Shown here: positions 44,756-54,372 of the stretch, one piece after another
How the letters are laid out: every line of letters begins with the position of its first letter
Position numbering within the stretch: the first letter of the stretch is position 1
NCBI RefSeq assembly: GCF_018603885.1
Contig: NZ_JAHGAW010000005.1
Coordinates: 272,116-336,115, forward strand
Length of the DNA: 64,000 nucleotides
DNA from: Sphingobium nicotianae
GTDB lineage: Bacteria; Pseudomonadota; Alphaproteobacteria; Sphingomonadales; Sphingomonadaceae
Direction: 5' to 3'
The notes under the pieces: generated by a model
The model's input: the letters and a program-made list of their open reading frames with translations, nothing else
Databases searched by the model: none
Told to the model about the DNA's origin: nothing
Translations under genes and position numbers: made by a program

Positions 44756-44858
44756 CGTTTGACTTAGAGTGCTAAGGGCCCCATGCTCCGGTCATGTTTG
44801 GTCACACCTTCCATCTTCGGTTTCGACACCATGGGGGTCAGCTTCTCGCGGGCATCTA

Positions 44859-44896
44859 GCCCCGGGTTCTGGTGCGACACGCCCCGAGCCCGGGGC
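44859..44896. terminator. GC-rich inverted repeat after the folate module
   Basis: GCCCCGGG (44859-44866) pairs with CCCGGGGC (44889-44896) around a 22-base loop, about 100 bases after the cyclo-ligase stop. No U-tract follows. It could terminate the upstream operon or structure the leader of the next gene. Confidence 0.35.
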
Positions 44897-44965
44897 CGCC
44901 TTCGCTAGATTGATGCGCAGAGGCTGACCGGGCCTCGCGCCCCCTCATCGCCGAAAGCCAGCATC

Positions 44966-45379
44966 ATGGAAATGCGCGCCGAAAAGAAACAGCCCGCCAT
45001 TCATCTGATCGATGAAGAGGCAGATGCCCTGACCAACCTCGCGATCGGGGTCGCTGACAGCTTGCCGCAGGTCAGCGAACTCCTGCTTGTCGAAATAGGC
45101 AGGGCCGTCATTGATTCGCGGGAGACCATCCCGGAAGACATCGTGACGATGTTCGCCACGATCGAGTTCATCGACGAGGCCAACGGCGCCAGTCGTTCAG
45201 TCCAGCTCGTCTATCCCAAGGATGCGGACATTTCCGCGGGCCGCATCTCCATCCTGACGCCTGTTGGCGCCGGGCTCATCGGCTTGCGAGAGGGCCAGTC
45301 GATCCTGTGGCCTGACCGCGAAGGCCACGAGCGGCGATTGAGGGTGGTGAAGGTCGCTCAGCGAGCGCCGGACGCCTGA
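44966..45379 (+). CDS. Rnk/GreA-C family protein (nucleoside diphosphate kinase regulator type)
   Basis: 137 residues. An N-terminal helical part (EADALTNLAIGVADSLPQVSELLLVEIGRA) is followed by the GreA/GreB C-terminal FKBP-like domain (TIEFIDEANG, VQLVYPKDADISAGRISILTPVGAGLIGLREGQSILWPDREG). Rnk-type proteins bind RNA polymerase near the secondary channel. This copy is intact and allows the broken copy at 26048-26338 to be read. It precedes the glutamate dehydrogenase gene. Confidence 0.9.
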   Translation: MEMRAEKKQPAIHLIDEEADALTNLAIGVADSLPQVSELLLVEIGRAVIDSRETIPEDIVTMFATIEFIDEANGASRSVQLVYPKDADISAGRISILTPVGAGLIGLREGQSILWPDREGHERRLRVVKVAQRAPDA

Positions 45380-45504
45380 GCCGCTGTCCCCTCAGCGAGG
45401 CGGGCGATCACCGGGTGCCTTCCCCGCGAAACTGATCATCAAGATCGACAGGCGCTGCGCGACCGCGTGAAGCGCGCGCGCCGAAGCTTCGATCAATAAC
45501 CTAA

Positions 45505-46869
<1,365 letters not shown>

Positions 46870-47034
46870 AAACGGGGGCGGTCAATTCTCGGCGAGTTGC
46901 GCGCACCGACCTGACCGAACTGCGCTTTCGCAGAAACAGTCAAACCGCTAAAAAGCTGTCTTTTGGGCTTAAACCGGTCGGATTATGAGTGCTCCAGGCA
47001 GTGGGTGAGGGATGCTGAGAGCCGGAAAAGTGCA

Positions 47035-48633
47035 TCAGACGGCCATCTCGAAACTGTCTGCTCGTGCCAGCTTCCATGCCGCGCTATAGAAATCGCGATC
47101 GTGCGAGCCAGATAGCAGTTCACCTTCCTCCAGAAACATATGGAGCTGAGAGAATAATCTGATCTCAGTAAGCGATACGCGTCGGACGAGATGGTGCGGC
47201 CCGAGTTGCGAGGGGTGACATAGGCCGGCAGCGGCAATCATTTCCGCCAGCGCGTTCATCGTGTTCCGATGGAAATTGTGTACGCGTTCCGCTTTGTCGG
47301 GAACGACCAAAGCCCGCTGGCGCATTGGATCCTGAGTAGCCACACCGACCGGACATCGGTTGGTGTGACATGACAGCGACTGAATGCAGCCGAGCGCAAA
47401 CATAAAGCCTCTTCCCGCATTGGTCCAGTCGGCGCCTAAAGCCAGAACCGCAGCCATGTCGAACGCGCTCACGATCTTGCCTGCCGCGCCGATCTTGATT
47501 TTGCTGCGTAGGCCGGCGCCGACGAGTGTGTTGTGGGTGAAGAGCAGGCCTTCGCGCATCGGCATTCCAAGATTGTCGGCGAACTCGACCGGCGCCGCGC
47601 CGGTGCCGCCTTCGGCGCCATCGACCACAATGAAGTCTGGATGCAGGCCCGTCTCGCGCATCGCTTTGACGATACCCATGAATTCCCAAGGCTGGCCAAT
47701 GCACAGTTTCATTCCGACCGGCTTGCCTTTGGCCAAGCGACGCAACTGAGCGAGAAACGTCACGAGTTCGATCGGCGTTGAGAATTCTGTGTGTCGCGCA
47801 GGCGAGATGCAGTCTTGATCAACGGGCACGCCGCGCGTGGCGGCGATTTCGGCGGTCACCTTGGCGCCTGGCAGAATGCCGCCATGTCCCGGCTTGGCGC
47901 CCTGACTGAGTTTAATTTCGATCATCTTGACCTGGGGAACGGCCGCTTGGTCGGCGAAGCGGCCCGGGTCGAACCGGCCATCGGCCGTACGGCAGCCGAA
48001 ATAGCCACTTCCAATTTCCCAGATGAGGTCCCCGCCATGCTCGCGATGATAGGGACTGATCGCGCCTTCGCCGGTGTCATGCGCAAAGCCGCCGAGCTTC
48101 GCACCCTTGTTCAGCGCCAAAATCGCGTTCGCGCTCAGCGCGCCGAAGCTCATCGCCGAGATGTTGAAAATGGATGCCATGTAAGGCTCCGCCCCGTCCT
48201 GCCCTCCAATCGAGGTCCGGAAGGTGGCAGGGTCAGCAATCGGAGCGGGGCGAGTAGAGTGTGCGATGAACTCATAGCCCTCGCGATAGACGTCCACCAG
48301 TGTGCCGAAGGCGCGGTCGCTGCTCTGGTTTTTGGCTCGCGAATAGACGAGCGAGCGCTGGGAACGTGAGAATGGCGTCTCGTCATTGTCGGCTTCGATC
48401 AGATACTGTCGAATTGCGGGGCGAATTTCTTCGAAGAACCATCGCAGCCGGCCGATGAGCGGATAGTTCCTGCGTACCGAATGGAGCGGCTGAGCCAGGT
48501 CGTATAATCCGACCAGGGAGAACCAGAGGCTAGCCACGAATAGCGGCACCGCCCATGCTTGCGGTATATAGACACCGCTGACGATGGCGATGACCAGGCA
48601 TAAGCCCAGCGCCGTGAATCGAGTAAGAGGCAA
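47035..48633 (-). CDS. Membrane-anchored FMN-binding glutamate-synthase-like protein
   Basis: 532 residues from TTG at 48633 (GGAGC upstream). Two N-terminal membrane segments (about 5-22 and 27-47) precede the glutamate synthase FMN/central domain: AMSFGALSANAILALNKGAK, GQGAKPGHGG-like SQGAKPGHGGILPG, DGAEGGTGAAP. The cysteine triad C-x5-C-x4-C (CIQSLSCHTNRC) could hold the 3Fe-4S cluster. There is no glutaminase domain, so it is not a full GltB. It likely oxidises or reduces a glutamate-like substrate at the membrane; the true reaction is unknown. Confidence 0.9.
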   Translation of the reverse strand: MPLTRFTALGLCLVIAIVSGVYIPQAWAVPLFVASLWFSLVGLYDLAQPLHSVRRNYPLIGRLRWFFEEIRPAIRQYLIEADNDETPFSRSQRSLVYSRAKNQSSDRAFGTLVDVYREGYEFIAHSTRPAPIADPATFRTSIGGQDGAEPYMASIFNISAMSFGALSANAILALNKGAKLGGFAHDTGEGAISPYHREHGGDLIWEIGSGYFGCRTADGRFDPGRFADQAAVPQVKMIEIKLSQGAKPGHGGILPGAKVTAEIAATRGVPVDQDCISPARHTEFSTPIELVTFLAQLRRLAKGKPVGMKLCIGQPWEFMGIVKAMRETGLHPDFIVVDGAEGGTGAAPVEFADNLGMPMREGLLFTHNTLVGAGLRSKIKIGAAGKIVSAFDMAAVLALGADWTNAGRGFMFALGCIQSLSCHTNRCPVGVATQDPMRQRALVVPDKAERVHNFHRNTMNALAEMIAAAGLCHPSQLGPHHLVRRVSLTEIRLFSQLHMFLEEGELLSGSHDRDFYSAAWKLARADSFEMAV

Positions 48634-48736
48634 TATTAAGCTCCGGTTATCCTACAGTCTTGTGTTCGACCGATCTGCGAAAGCGACGGTGGATCATCGC
48701 CTGAATTCCAGCGGCGCGGTCCCGTGACGTTTCGCG

Positions 48737-49528
48737 CTATCTGCTGTGCGACAGGTTGTCATTTGCAGGCGGGCGACGAGAATGCGCGGTGCGCACGGAC
48801 GACCAAGGCACACGCGCAATTGAGGCAACCTGACGGACCGCCTGGCATGTTGGCTGATCCCGCACGAGTTCCATCATGGAGGCCTCGGTCGGTTGCCGCG
48901 CGGCAAAGAGCGCAATGCCGGGCACATCTGAAAACTTGTTCATGCAGGCCTTCGAAATGCACCAGATTGTGCCGTTCCACTGGAGGCCTTTCAGCACTCT
49001 CGCGACGCGTTCGGCAGCGCGCGGGGAATGCACCATGATTCCGTCGATTTGGGAAAGCGCGCGACGCACCTCGACGAGGGCGCGCAACGGCACAGGCTCG
49101 GCCGCATAGACTATGCTGCGTTCTGCAAGATAGCCACAGCGTTTGAGGAAGACGGTTAGGTTTCCAGCCGCTTCGCGCGCGCAGAAATGAACAATTCGCG
49201 CCGCAGAAATCTTCTGCAGGATGAGCCGTTGGAGGTCCTCGACGGCGCCATTTGCCGAGAAGACCTGGTGATAGCCGGCCTGCTGGGCCACTTCTGCGGT
49301 TCGATCGCCGACCGCGAAGACCGGAAGCCTGAAGAGATCTGCTTGCGCAGGATGATGGCGCACACCATTCACGCTTGAAAACGCGATTGCCGCTGGCGCT
49401 CGCGGCACGCTGCTCGGAACGCGTCTAATCTCGAGCACCGGTGCCCGGATCACGTCGTGACCCATTCTCTCGAGATGGCGTGCGGTCAAACCGTTATCGG
49501 GCGCTGTGCGGGTTATCCAGATGCGCAT
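48737..49528 (-). CDS. hemD: Uroporphyrinogen-III synthase-like protein
   Basis: 263 residues. HemD features: WITRTAPDNGLTARHLERMGHDVIRAPVLEI, AIAFSSVNGV, VFAVGDRTAEVAQQAGY and IMVHSPRAAERV. It closes hydroxymethylbilane to uroporphyrinogen III in haem synthesis. Its C-terminal ~40 residues are basic and unlike HemD. It is probably an accessory copy; extra haem would suit the many haem proteins on this segment. It overlaps the preceding Rnk-like gene by 16 bases. Confidence 0.85.
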   Translation of the reverse strand: MRIWITRTAPDNGLTARHLERMGHDVIRAPVLEIRRVPSSVPRAPAAIAFSSVNGVRHHPAQADLFRLPVFAVGDRTAEVAQQAGYHQVFSANGAVEDLQRLILQKISAARIVHFCAREAAGNLTVFLKRCGYLAERSIVYAAEPVPLRALVEVRRALSQIDGIMVHSPRAAERVARVLKGLQWNGTIWCISKACMNKFSDVPGIALFAARQPTEASMMELVRDQPTCQAVRQVASIARVPWSSVRTAHSRRPPANDNLSHSR

Positions 49529-50007
49529 GCTTGCCCCGCGAGAGATGTATTGCGCTCTATTGGCCCACTGCCGCGCCGCTCGCGCCGGCGCACGTCCAGC
49601 AAGCGAACCTCAACCAGGCGATGGTCATCGCACGGCCAGAGGATTTCATCACGGGCTCGCAAGCCGAATAATGCGGCTCCGTAACGGGTGCCCGAGCCAA
49701 GCAGTCCTGACCCGTCCGCGCCGCCGTGAACGAGCATCGCATGTCGATGCCTACCATCGAGGGTGAAATGCACATGGCTGCCGATGCGAGCGACGGTCAG
49801 GGAGGCTGTATCCTGAGGGACATGCACGGCTTGGCCGAGTTTGGCCGCAAGCAGATGAGCGATGAGGTCGTCCTCAACGTCGAGCAGGATGCGTTTGAGA
49901 TATGCGACATCCGCTGCCGTCAGCCGCGGATGAAGATGTGCGTGTAGGGACTTCCAAATGCGGCCAAACACCTCGACCGCATGAGGAGAGATCCAGTCGG
50001 CCGACAC
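49513..50007 (-). CDS. GreA/GreB-C (Rnk-like) family protein
   Basis: 164 residues from a GTG. An N-terminal helical part (AADVAYLKRILLDVEDDLIAHLLAAKL) is followed by a FKBP-like domain of GreA-C type (IGSHVHFTLDGR, GTRYGAALFGLRARDEILWPCDDHRLVEVRLLDV). It is the third member of this family in the segment and more diverged than the other two. It may modulate RNA polymerase. It lies 3 bases after the preceding small gene and overlaps hemD, so it is in the same operon. Confidence 0.8.
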   Translation of the reverse strand: MSADWISPHAVEVFGRIWKSLHAHLHPRLTAADVAYLKRILLDVEDDLIAHLLAAKLGQAVHVPQDTASLTVARIGSHVHFTLDGRHRHAMLVHGGADGSGLLGSGTRYGAALFGLRARDEILWPCDDHRLVEVRLLDVRRRERRGSGPIERNTSLAGQACASG

Positions 50008-50010
50008 GGC

Positions 50011-50214
50011 TTAAGTCCGCTCGCCATTCTCGCGTTGAACGCGGTGAACCCGAGCCAACTCAGCAACCCCGCTTTCAAGCGCACGGGCGCGGCGGAAGAC
50101 CTTGCTATCCATCGAACGAAAATCGGAATCTGATGTGAAGAACTGAAAACCGCCCCGCACACGAACTGCGACGCCGACAAGCCTTCGATCTGCCTCTACA
50201 GCGAATCCGTCCAT
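50011..50214 (-). CDS. Small hypothetical protein
   Basis: 67 residues; the ATG at 50214 follows GGAGG at 8-base spacing. FAVEADRRLVGVAVRVRGGFQFFTSDSDFRSMDSKVFRRARAL gives a compact beta-rich start and a basic helical tail. I do not recognise a named family. It is first in the operon with the Rnk-like and hemD genes. Confidence 0.7.
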   Translation of the reverse strand: MDGFAVEADRRLVGVAVRVRGGFQFFTSDSDFRSMDSKVFRRARALESGVAELARVHRVQRENGERT

Positions 50215-50531
50215 TTTCTAAACCTCCTCATGGGGCGACGCATTCGCCGCCCAGACGGCGCTAAACGCCGCGATGTGTGGAAGCCGGCACGCAGCCGGCG
50301 GGAGGAGAGCCTAGGTCAGGCGATTGTCGGGAGACGCGCCTGCCTAGGGGTGGAGGCGCTCGGTGCTGCTCCCGGGATGCAAGTCCATGTGCAGAAGGGG
50401 AATGGTTGCGTCCATATTCTCAACATGACCTCTCTGGCGCGAAAGTCAAATTACGGAACTCGGGCGGCGTGACTGGCCATGATCCGAGTAAGTGTGCGCC
50501 CAGTGCGGGCGCACGCGCAATTTGTCACACG
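50215..50531. other. Intergenic region without a recognisable gene
   Basis: About 317 bases between two minus-strand genes. Open frames on the plus strand lack ribosome-binding sites and family resemblance. It presumably carries the promoter of the operon ending at 47035. Confidence 0.5.
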
Positions 50532-50843
50532 TCAGCGGAACGCAAATGCAGCGAGGCCAACGAGCAGTGCAAGTGTACCGATCATCGTCACCGCGAATAC
50601 CAGATGATCCTTCCACCAGCTCTTCAGTCGCTGTGAGTGTTTGGCCACGAAGGAGTCCAGTGGAAGTGAAAGCGAGCTGTCGCTCGACAGCAGGCCGAGG
50701 TCCAGAATGGTGAGGCGAGAATAAAGGCCGACCATCTCCTCGATTTCGACGGGCGGGACGTGCGGGTACTTTTCAAGCAGCTCAATGAAGCGCTCGGTCG
50801 AAGCGTCGAATGGGCGACGGTGCCTTAGTTGAATATATGACAT
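50532..50843 (-). CDS. C-terminally anchored membrane protein, unrecognised
   Basis: 103 residues from the ATG at 50843 (CGGAG upstream). A soluble helical region (RRPFDASTERFIELLEKYPHVPPVEIEEMVGLYSRL) is followed by one C-terminal membrane segment (about 82-102, LVFAVTMIGTLALLVGLAAFAF). This tail-anchored layout suggests exposure of the N-terminal part to the cytoplasm. No family recognised. Confidence 0.7.
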   Translation of the reverse strand: MSYIQLRHRRPFDASTERFIELLEKYPHVPPVEIEEMVGLYSRLTILDLGLLSSDSSLSLPLDSFVAKHSQRLKSWWKDHLVFAVTMIGTLALLVGLAAFAFR

Positions 50844-51100
50844 GAAATACTCCGGATGAAGATCCGGCGGTTTCGGCCAAGCGCGATGCGCATGCTCCGC
50901 CAAAGTGAGGCGCGCCTGATTAAAGACGCTCTCGCCGGGCGCGGGGCCGTAGCCGCGCCCGGCCTAGGCTCCGTATTGGAGCAAACCGTTCAAATGGAGC
51001 AACAAGCTAGTCATATCAAATATGTAGGACCGCATTGATTTTATTCAAGTAGATCCACGGCAAGTCGTGACAATCCACGGAAAGTTTGAAGGAGGGCAGG

Positions 51101-51529
51101 TTGAAAGACATCCCGATCAGCACGCGCCTTGGGAATTTTGATGCAACCACCGATCGTACGCGAATAGAGTTGGGCGCGGCGCTAGAATTGTTGAAAACAA
51201 CCCATTGGGCCACGAGCCTGACACTTGAGACGCTGGCTCTGGCCGTTGCCAATTCTCTCACTTTCGGACTTTTGCAAGATGGCGCGCTCGTCGCTTTCGG
51301 GCGAATTGTGACTGATCGCTCGACTTTCGCCTATCTGACCGATGTGGTGGTTGCAGGCCGTATGCGCGGCAAAGGCATAGGTGAGCGGTTCACTGGCTGG
51401 ATGCTCCTTCATCCAGATCTGACCGATGTTCGGCGGGTCACACTCCTGACCCGTGACGCTGCTGCCCTGTATCGAAAACTTGGTTTCAGGGAAGGAAGCA
51501 GTCTCACTTTCATGGAAAGAATGGACTAG
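51101..51529 (+). CDS. GNAT-family acetyltransferase
   Basis: 142 residues from TTG at 51101 (GGAGGG upstream). The acetyl-CoA loop is RMRGKGIGERF (R/Q-x-x-G-x-G), with the preceding strand FAYLTDVVVAG and the closing AAALYRKLGFREG. It transfers an acetyl group to an unknown amine. The gene stands alone between two minus-strand genes. Confidence 0.9.
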   Translation: MKDIPISTRLGNFDATTDRTRIELGAALELLKTTHWATSLTLETLALAVANSLTFGLLQDGALVAFGRIVTDRSTFAYLTDVVVAGRMRGKGIGERFTGWMLLHPDLTDVRRVTLLTRDAAALYRKLGFREGSSLTFMERMD

Positions 51530-51682
51530 CTGGCAGGTTTGGAGATCCTGTTTGACAGCCAGCTATCGCCTTCTTAGCGGTCATTTGAGTGGTTAGCGAA
51601 GCAGCTTAAAACCTGCCATCTGTTCAGCCGAAACCTAGCACCTCGGCAAGTCGCCGGGACGACCAGATTGTTCGACCCGCGC

Positions 51683-52558
51683 TCAATGCCCTGACTGACT
51701 GATCGCGTTCAGCCCGTGGAGCATTTCATCGTCGAGGGACAAGGTTGCGGCCGCCAGGTTCTGCCGCAGATGTTCGACGGAAGACGTGCCTGGGATCAGC
51801 AGGATATTGGGCGCGCGGTGGAGCAGCCAGGCGAGCGCCAGTTGCATCGGCGTCACGCCGGCCTCATTCGCGATTGCGGCGAGCCCGTCCAGCTGGATTG
51901 GATTGAACCCACCGAGCGGAAAAAAAGGCACATAGGCGATGCCCGCCAAAGCCAACTCGTCGACCAGCGCGTCATCGCGGCGCAGGGCTATGTTATACTG
52001 GTTCTGCACGCACACTACCGGCGCGATCGTTTGGGCCTCCGCGACCTGCGCCGAAGTGACGTTGCTGAGCCCGAGATGCCGGATCAGGCCGCGCTGCTGC
52101 AATTCGGCAAGCGGTTCGAACATTTTCGCGATCGATCCGCTCGCCGGGGTGCCGACGTCATGTGTGCCCGGCACCATGACGCGCAGATTGACGACCTCCA
52201 TGGCATCCAGTCCGAGGTTGGCCAGATTGTCCTCAACGCCGCGACGCAGTTCGTCGGGTGACAGCGCCGGGTTCCACGACGCGTCGTCGCCGCGCACCGC
52301 GCCAACCTTGGTCACGATGACGAGGTCGCCGGGATAGGGGTGAAGCGCCTCGCGGATGATCCGGTTGGTGACGTGCGGGCCATAGAAGTCGCTTGTGTCG
52401 ATATGATTGACCCCGTTCGCCATTGCCTCGCGCAGCACAGCGATCGCGGCGTCATGATCTTTTGGGGGGCCGAAGACGCCGGGGCCGGCAAGCTGCATGG
52501 CGCCGTAGCCCATGCGGTTGATGCTGCGGCCGGCAAAGGAAAACGTCTTGGTGATCAT
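51683..52558 (-). CDS. Aldo/keto reductase
   Basis: 291 residues from the ATG at 52558 (GGAG upstream). The catalytic set of the family is visible: HIDTSDFYGP (Asp, Tyr) and VIVTKVG (Lys). The cofactor region IPGTSSVEHLRQNL is typical of NADPH-binding members. The substrate is unknown. It is divergent to a LysR-type regulator, which likely controls it. Confidence 0.95.
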   Translation of the reverse strand: MITKTFSFAGRSINRMGYGAMQLAGPGVFGPPKDHDAAIAVLREAMANGVNHIDTSDFYGPHVTNRIIREALHPYPGDLVIVTKVGAVRGDDASWNPALSPDELRRGVEDNLANLGLDAMEVVNLRVMVPGTHDVGTPASGSIAKMFEPLAELQQRGLIRHLGLSNVTSAQVAEAQTIAPVVCVQNQYNIALRRDDALVDELALAGIAYVPFFPLGGFNPIQLDGLAAIANEAGVTPMQLALAWLLHRAPNILLIPGTSSVEHLRQNLAAATLSLDDEMLHGLNAISQSGH

Positions 52559-52650
52559 CGCGGGTCTCCTTGGTGATAATCCCATATGCACCTTCGATTA
52601 CTGAGCGATAAGCCGTGCGATTCCGCATGGCCTGTGCGATAATTCGGACA

Positions 52651-53550
52651 ATGATCGGGCAGCTCGACGACCTCGCCACTTTCGTCGCCATCGTTGAGGC
52701 GGGCGGCTTTCGTGACGCGGCGCGTGCCTCGGGTGTATCTGCGTCGGGGCTTAGCGAAGCGATGAGACGACTGGAGACTCGGCTGGGTGTTCGCCTGCTC
52801 AACCGTACGACGCGGAGTGTCACCCCGACCGAAGCCGGCCAAAAATTTTATGAAAGCCTCCGCCCCGCGCTGGGCGAGGTCAGTCGCGCGGTCGATACCG
52901 TGAACAATTTCCGCGACCGCCCCGCGGGCACGCTGCGCCTCAATGTGCCCGCCAATGTCGCGCGCACTGTCCTCGCGCCGATCATCGTGTCATTCCTGAA
53001 GGAATATCCCGAGATCAGGATCGAGGTGACCGCTGAAGACAGCTTCATCGATATGGTCGGCGGCGGCTATGACGCAGGTATCCGCTATGACGAACGCCTC
53101 GAGCAGGACATGATCGCGCTGCCGATTGGTCCACGGACGCAGCGCATCCTGGTCGTCGGCACGCCCGGCTATTTCGCCGAGCATGGCCGGCCGGGGCATC
53201 CGCGCGACCTCCTCCGGCACCGTTGCCTGTGCGGCCGGTTCGCCGGCGGCGGATTGGCAACATGGGAGTTCGAAAAGGATGGCGAGATCGTCCGCATCGA
53301 TCCAGATGGTCCGCTGATCAGTCAGCCAGGCAGCGCGTCAGATCTGCTGATCCAGGCGGCGGTCGGCGGGCTCGGGCTTCTGGCCATGTTCGAAGACTGG
53401 ATGCGCGCCGAACTGGACAGCGGCGTCCTCGAACCCGTGCTGGAGGACTGGTGCCCAGCCTTTACAGGTCCGTTTCTCTATTATGCGGGTCGTCATTATC
53501 TTCCCGCCCCGCTGCGCGCTTTCGTGGATTTCGTGAAGCGCCAGACTTAG
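52651..53550 (+). CDS. LysR-family transcriptional regulator
   Basis: 299 residues from the ATG at 52651. The helix-turn-helix LATFVAIVEAGGFRDAARASGVSASGLSEAMRRLETRLGVRLLNRTTRSVTPTEAG is of the CrgA-like LysR type; the effector domain follows (GTLRLNVPANVA, YDAGIRYDERLEQDMIALPIG). Divergent to the aldo/keto reductase gene with 92 bases between starts, a classical LysR target arrangement. Confidence 0.95.
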   Translation: MIGQLDDLATFVAIVEAGGFRDAARASGVSASGLSEAMRRLETRLGVRLLNRTTRSVTPTEAGQKFYESLRPALGEVSRAVDTVNNFRDRPAGTLRLNVPANVARTVLAPIIVSFLKEYPEIRIEVTAEDSFIDMVGGGYDAGIRYDERLEQDMIALPIGPRTQRILVVGTPGYFAEHGRPGHPRDLLRHRCLCGRFAGGGLATWEFEKDGEIVRIDPDGPLISQPGSASDLLIQAAVGGLGLLAMFEDWMRAELDSGVLEPVLEDWCPAFTGPFLYYAGRHYLPAPLRAFVDFVKRQT

Positions 53551-53743
53551 TTAGGGCGCAGCCGTATGGCGAAAAAGTCACGAGCAACATTCTCGCTCGC
53601 CTTAGTGACAGGATTCTCCCCTGATCTCTGCTATGCCGACTGCGATGCGCGTGTCGCGAAAGCGGTCGTTCATTCGGTCGGTCGCCAAATGTCGATACGG
53701 GTGGGAAGTGGTTATTCGTTCAGCTCATCGAGATTAGAAAAGT

Positions 53744-54367
53744 TTAGTCGTTCGTGATCCCTGCCCAGCCCGGTAAATGCCGAGCTTCCTGCGAATTGGC
53801 AATTGCGAGCGCCTTGATCACACAGTCGTCGAAACGCTCCTTCAGCTTCGCTCGTTTGATCCTTCCGCGAAGGAAATCAGCCCAGAGGAATTCTGAATAA
53901 GGCGTTTCGACCTTGGCGTAGCCTCCCGCGCGGCGCAGCGCGCCAGCAAGTGAACGATACGGATCGTCGACAAGCTTTCCGATCGTGCGCGGAATGACGT
54001 CGTAATTCTGACGATGACCTTCGTCATTGAACGGGTGAAGCCAGTTTCGATTGTCCATGAACGTCAGAAACGCGGCGGGCGTCAGATGATCGAGGTGCGC
54101 AATTTCACTTACCAGAACATGCTCGACACCCTCCTCATGAAGGGCGAGCGCGAGATGGTGATGATCGATGATCCATCGGCGGCCCTTTGGGCCAACCACG
54201 ACCGGGATCATATGACGTCCCAGGAAGCCAGGCCGTTCATCGCGTTCGCGAATGCTCCACTCATGGCGTTTGCGCGCGACCTCGAGGAAGCCGACCGTGA
54301 TCTGCGTCGGACGCAGATCATTGAGGGCAACGGATTGAAGACGAGGTTCTAGGCGATCTTCCCGCAT
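53744..54367 (-). CDS. ParB-like nuclease-family protein (ParBc_2)
   Basis: 207 residues from the ATG at 54367 (AGGAG eight bases upstream; the frame also contains ATG 54373 and GTG 54376). Features: LRPTQITVGFLEVARKRHEW, IPVVVGPKGRRWIIDHHHLALALHEEG and TFMDNRNWLHPFNDEG. This is the ParB-like family often annotated next to transporter genes, not a chromosome-partitioning ParB. Its activity is uncertain. It follows the SulP gene by 5 bases, so the two are co-transcribed. Confidence 0.85.
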   Translation of the reverse strand: MREDRLEPRLQSVALNDLRPTQITVGFLEVARKRHEWSIRERDERPGFLGRHMIPVVVGPKGRRWIIDHHHLALALHEEGVEHVLVSEIAHLDHLTPAAFLTFMDNRNWLHPFNDEGHRQNYDVIPRTIGKLVDDPYRSLAGALRRAGGYAKVETPYSEFLWADFLRGRIKRAKLKERFDDCVIKALAIANSQEARHLPGWAGITND

Positions 54368-54372
54368 GTTCA

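Noticed and set aside
44859..44896. Riboswitch before the Rnk-like gene
   Set aside because: The inverted repeat is isolated; no conserved riboswitch core could be recognised.
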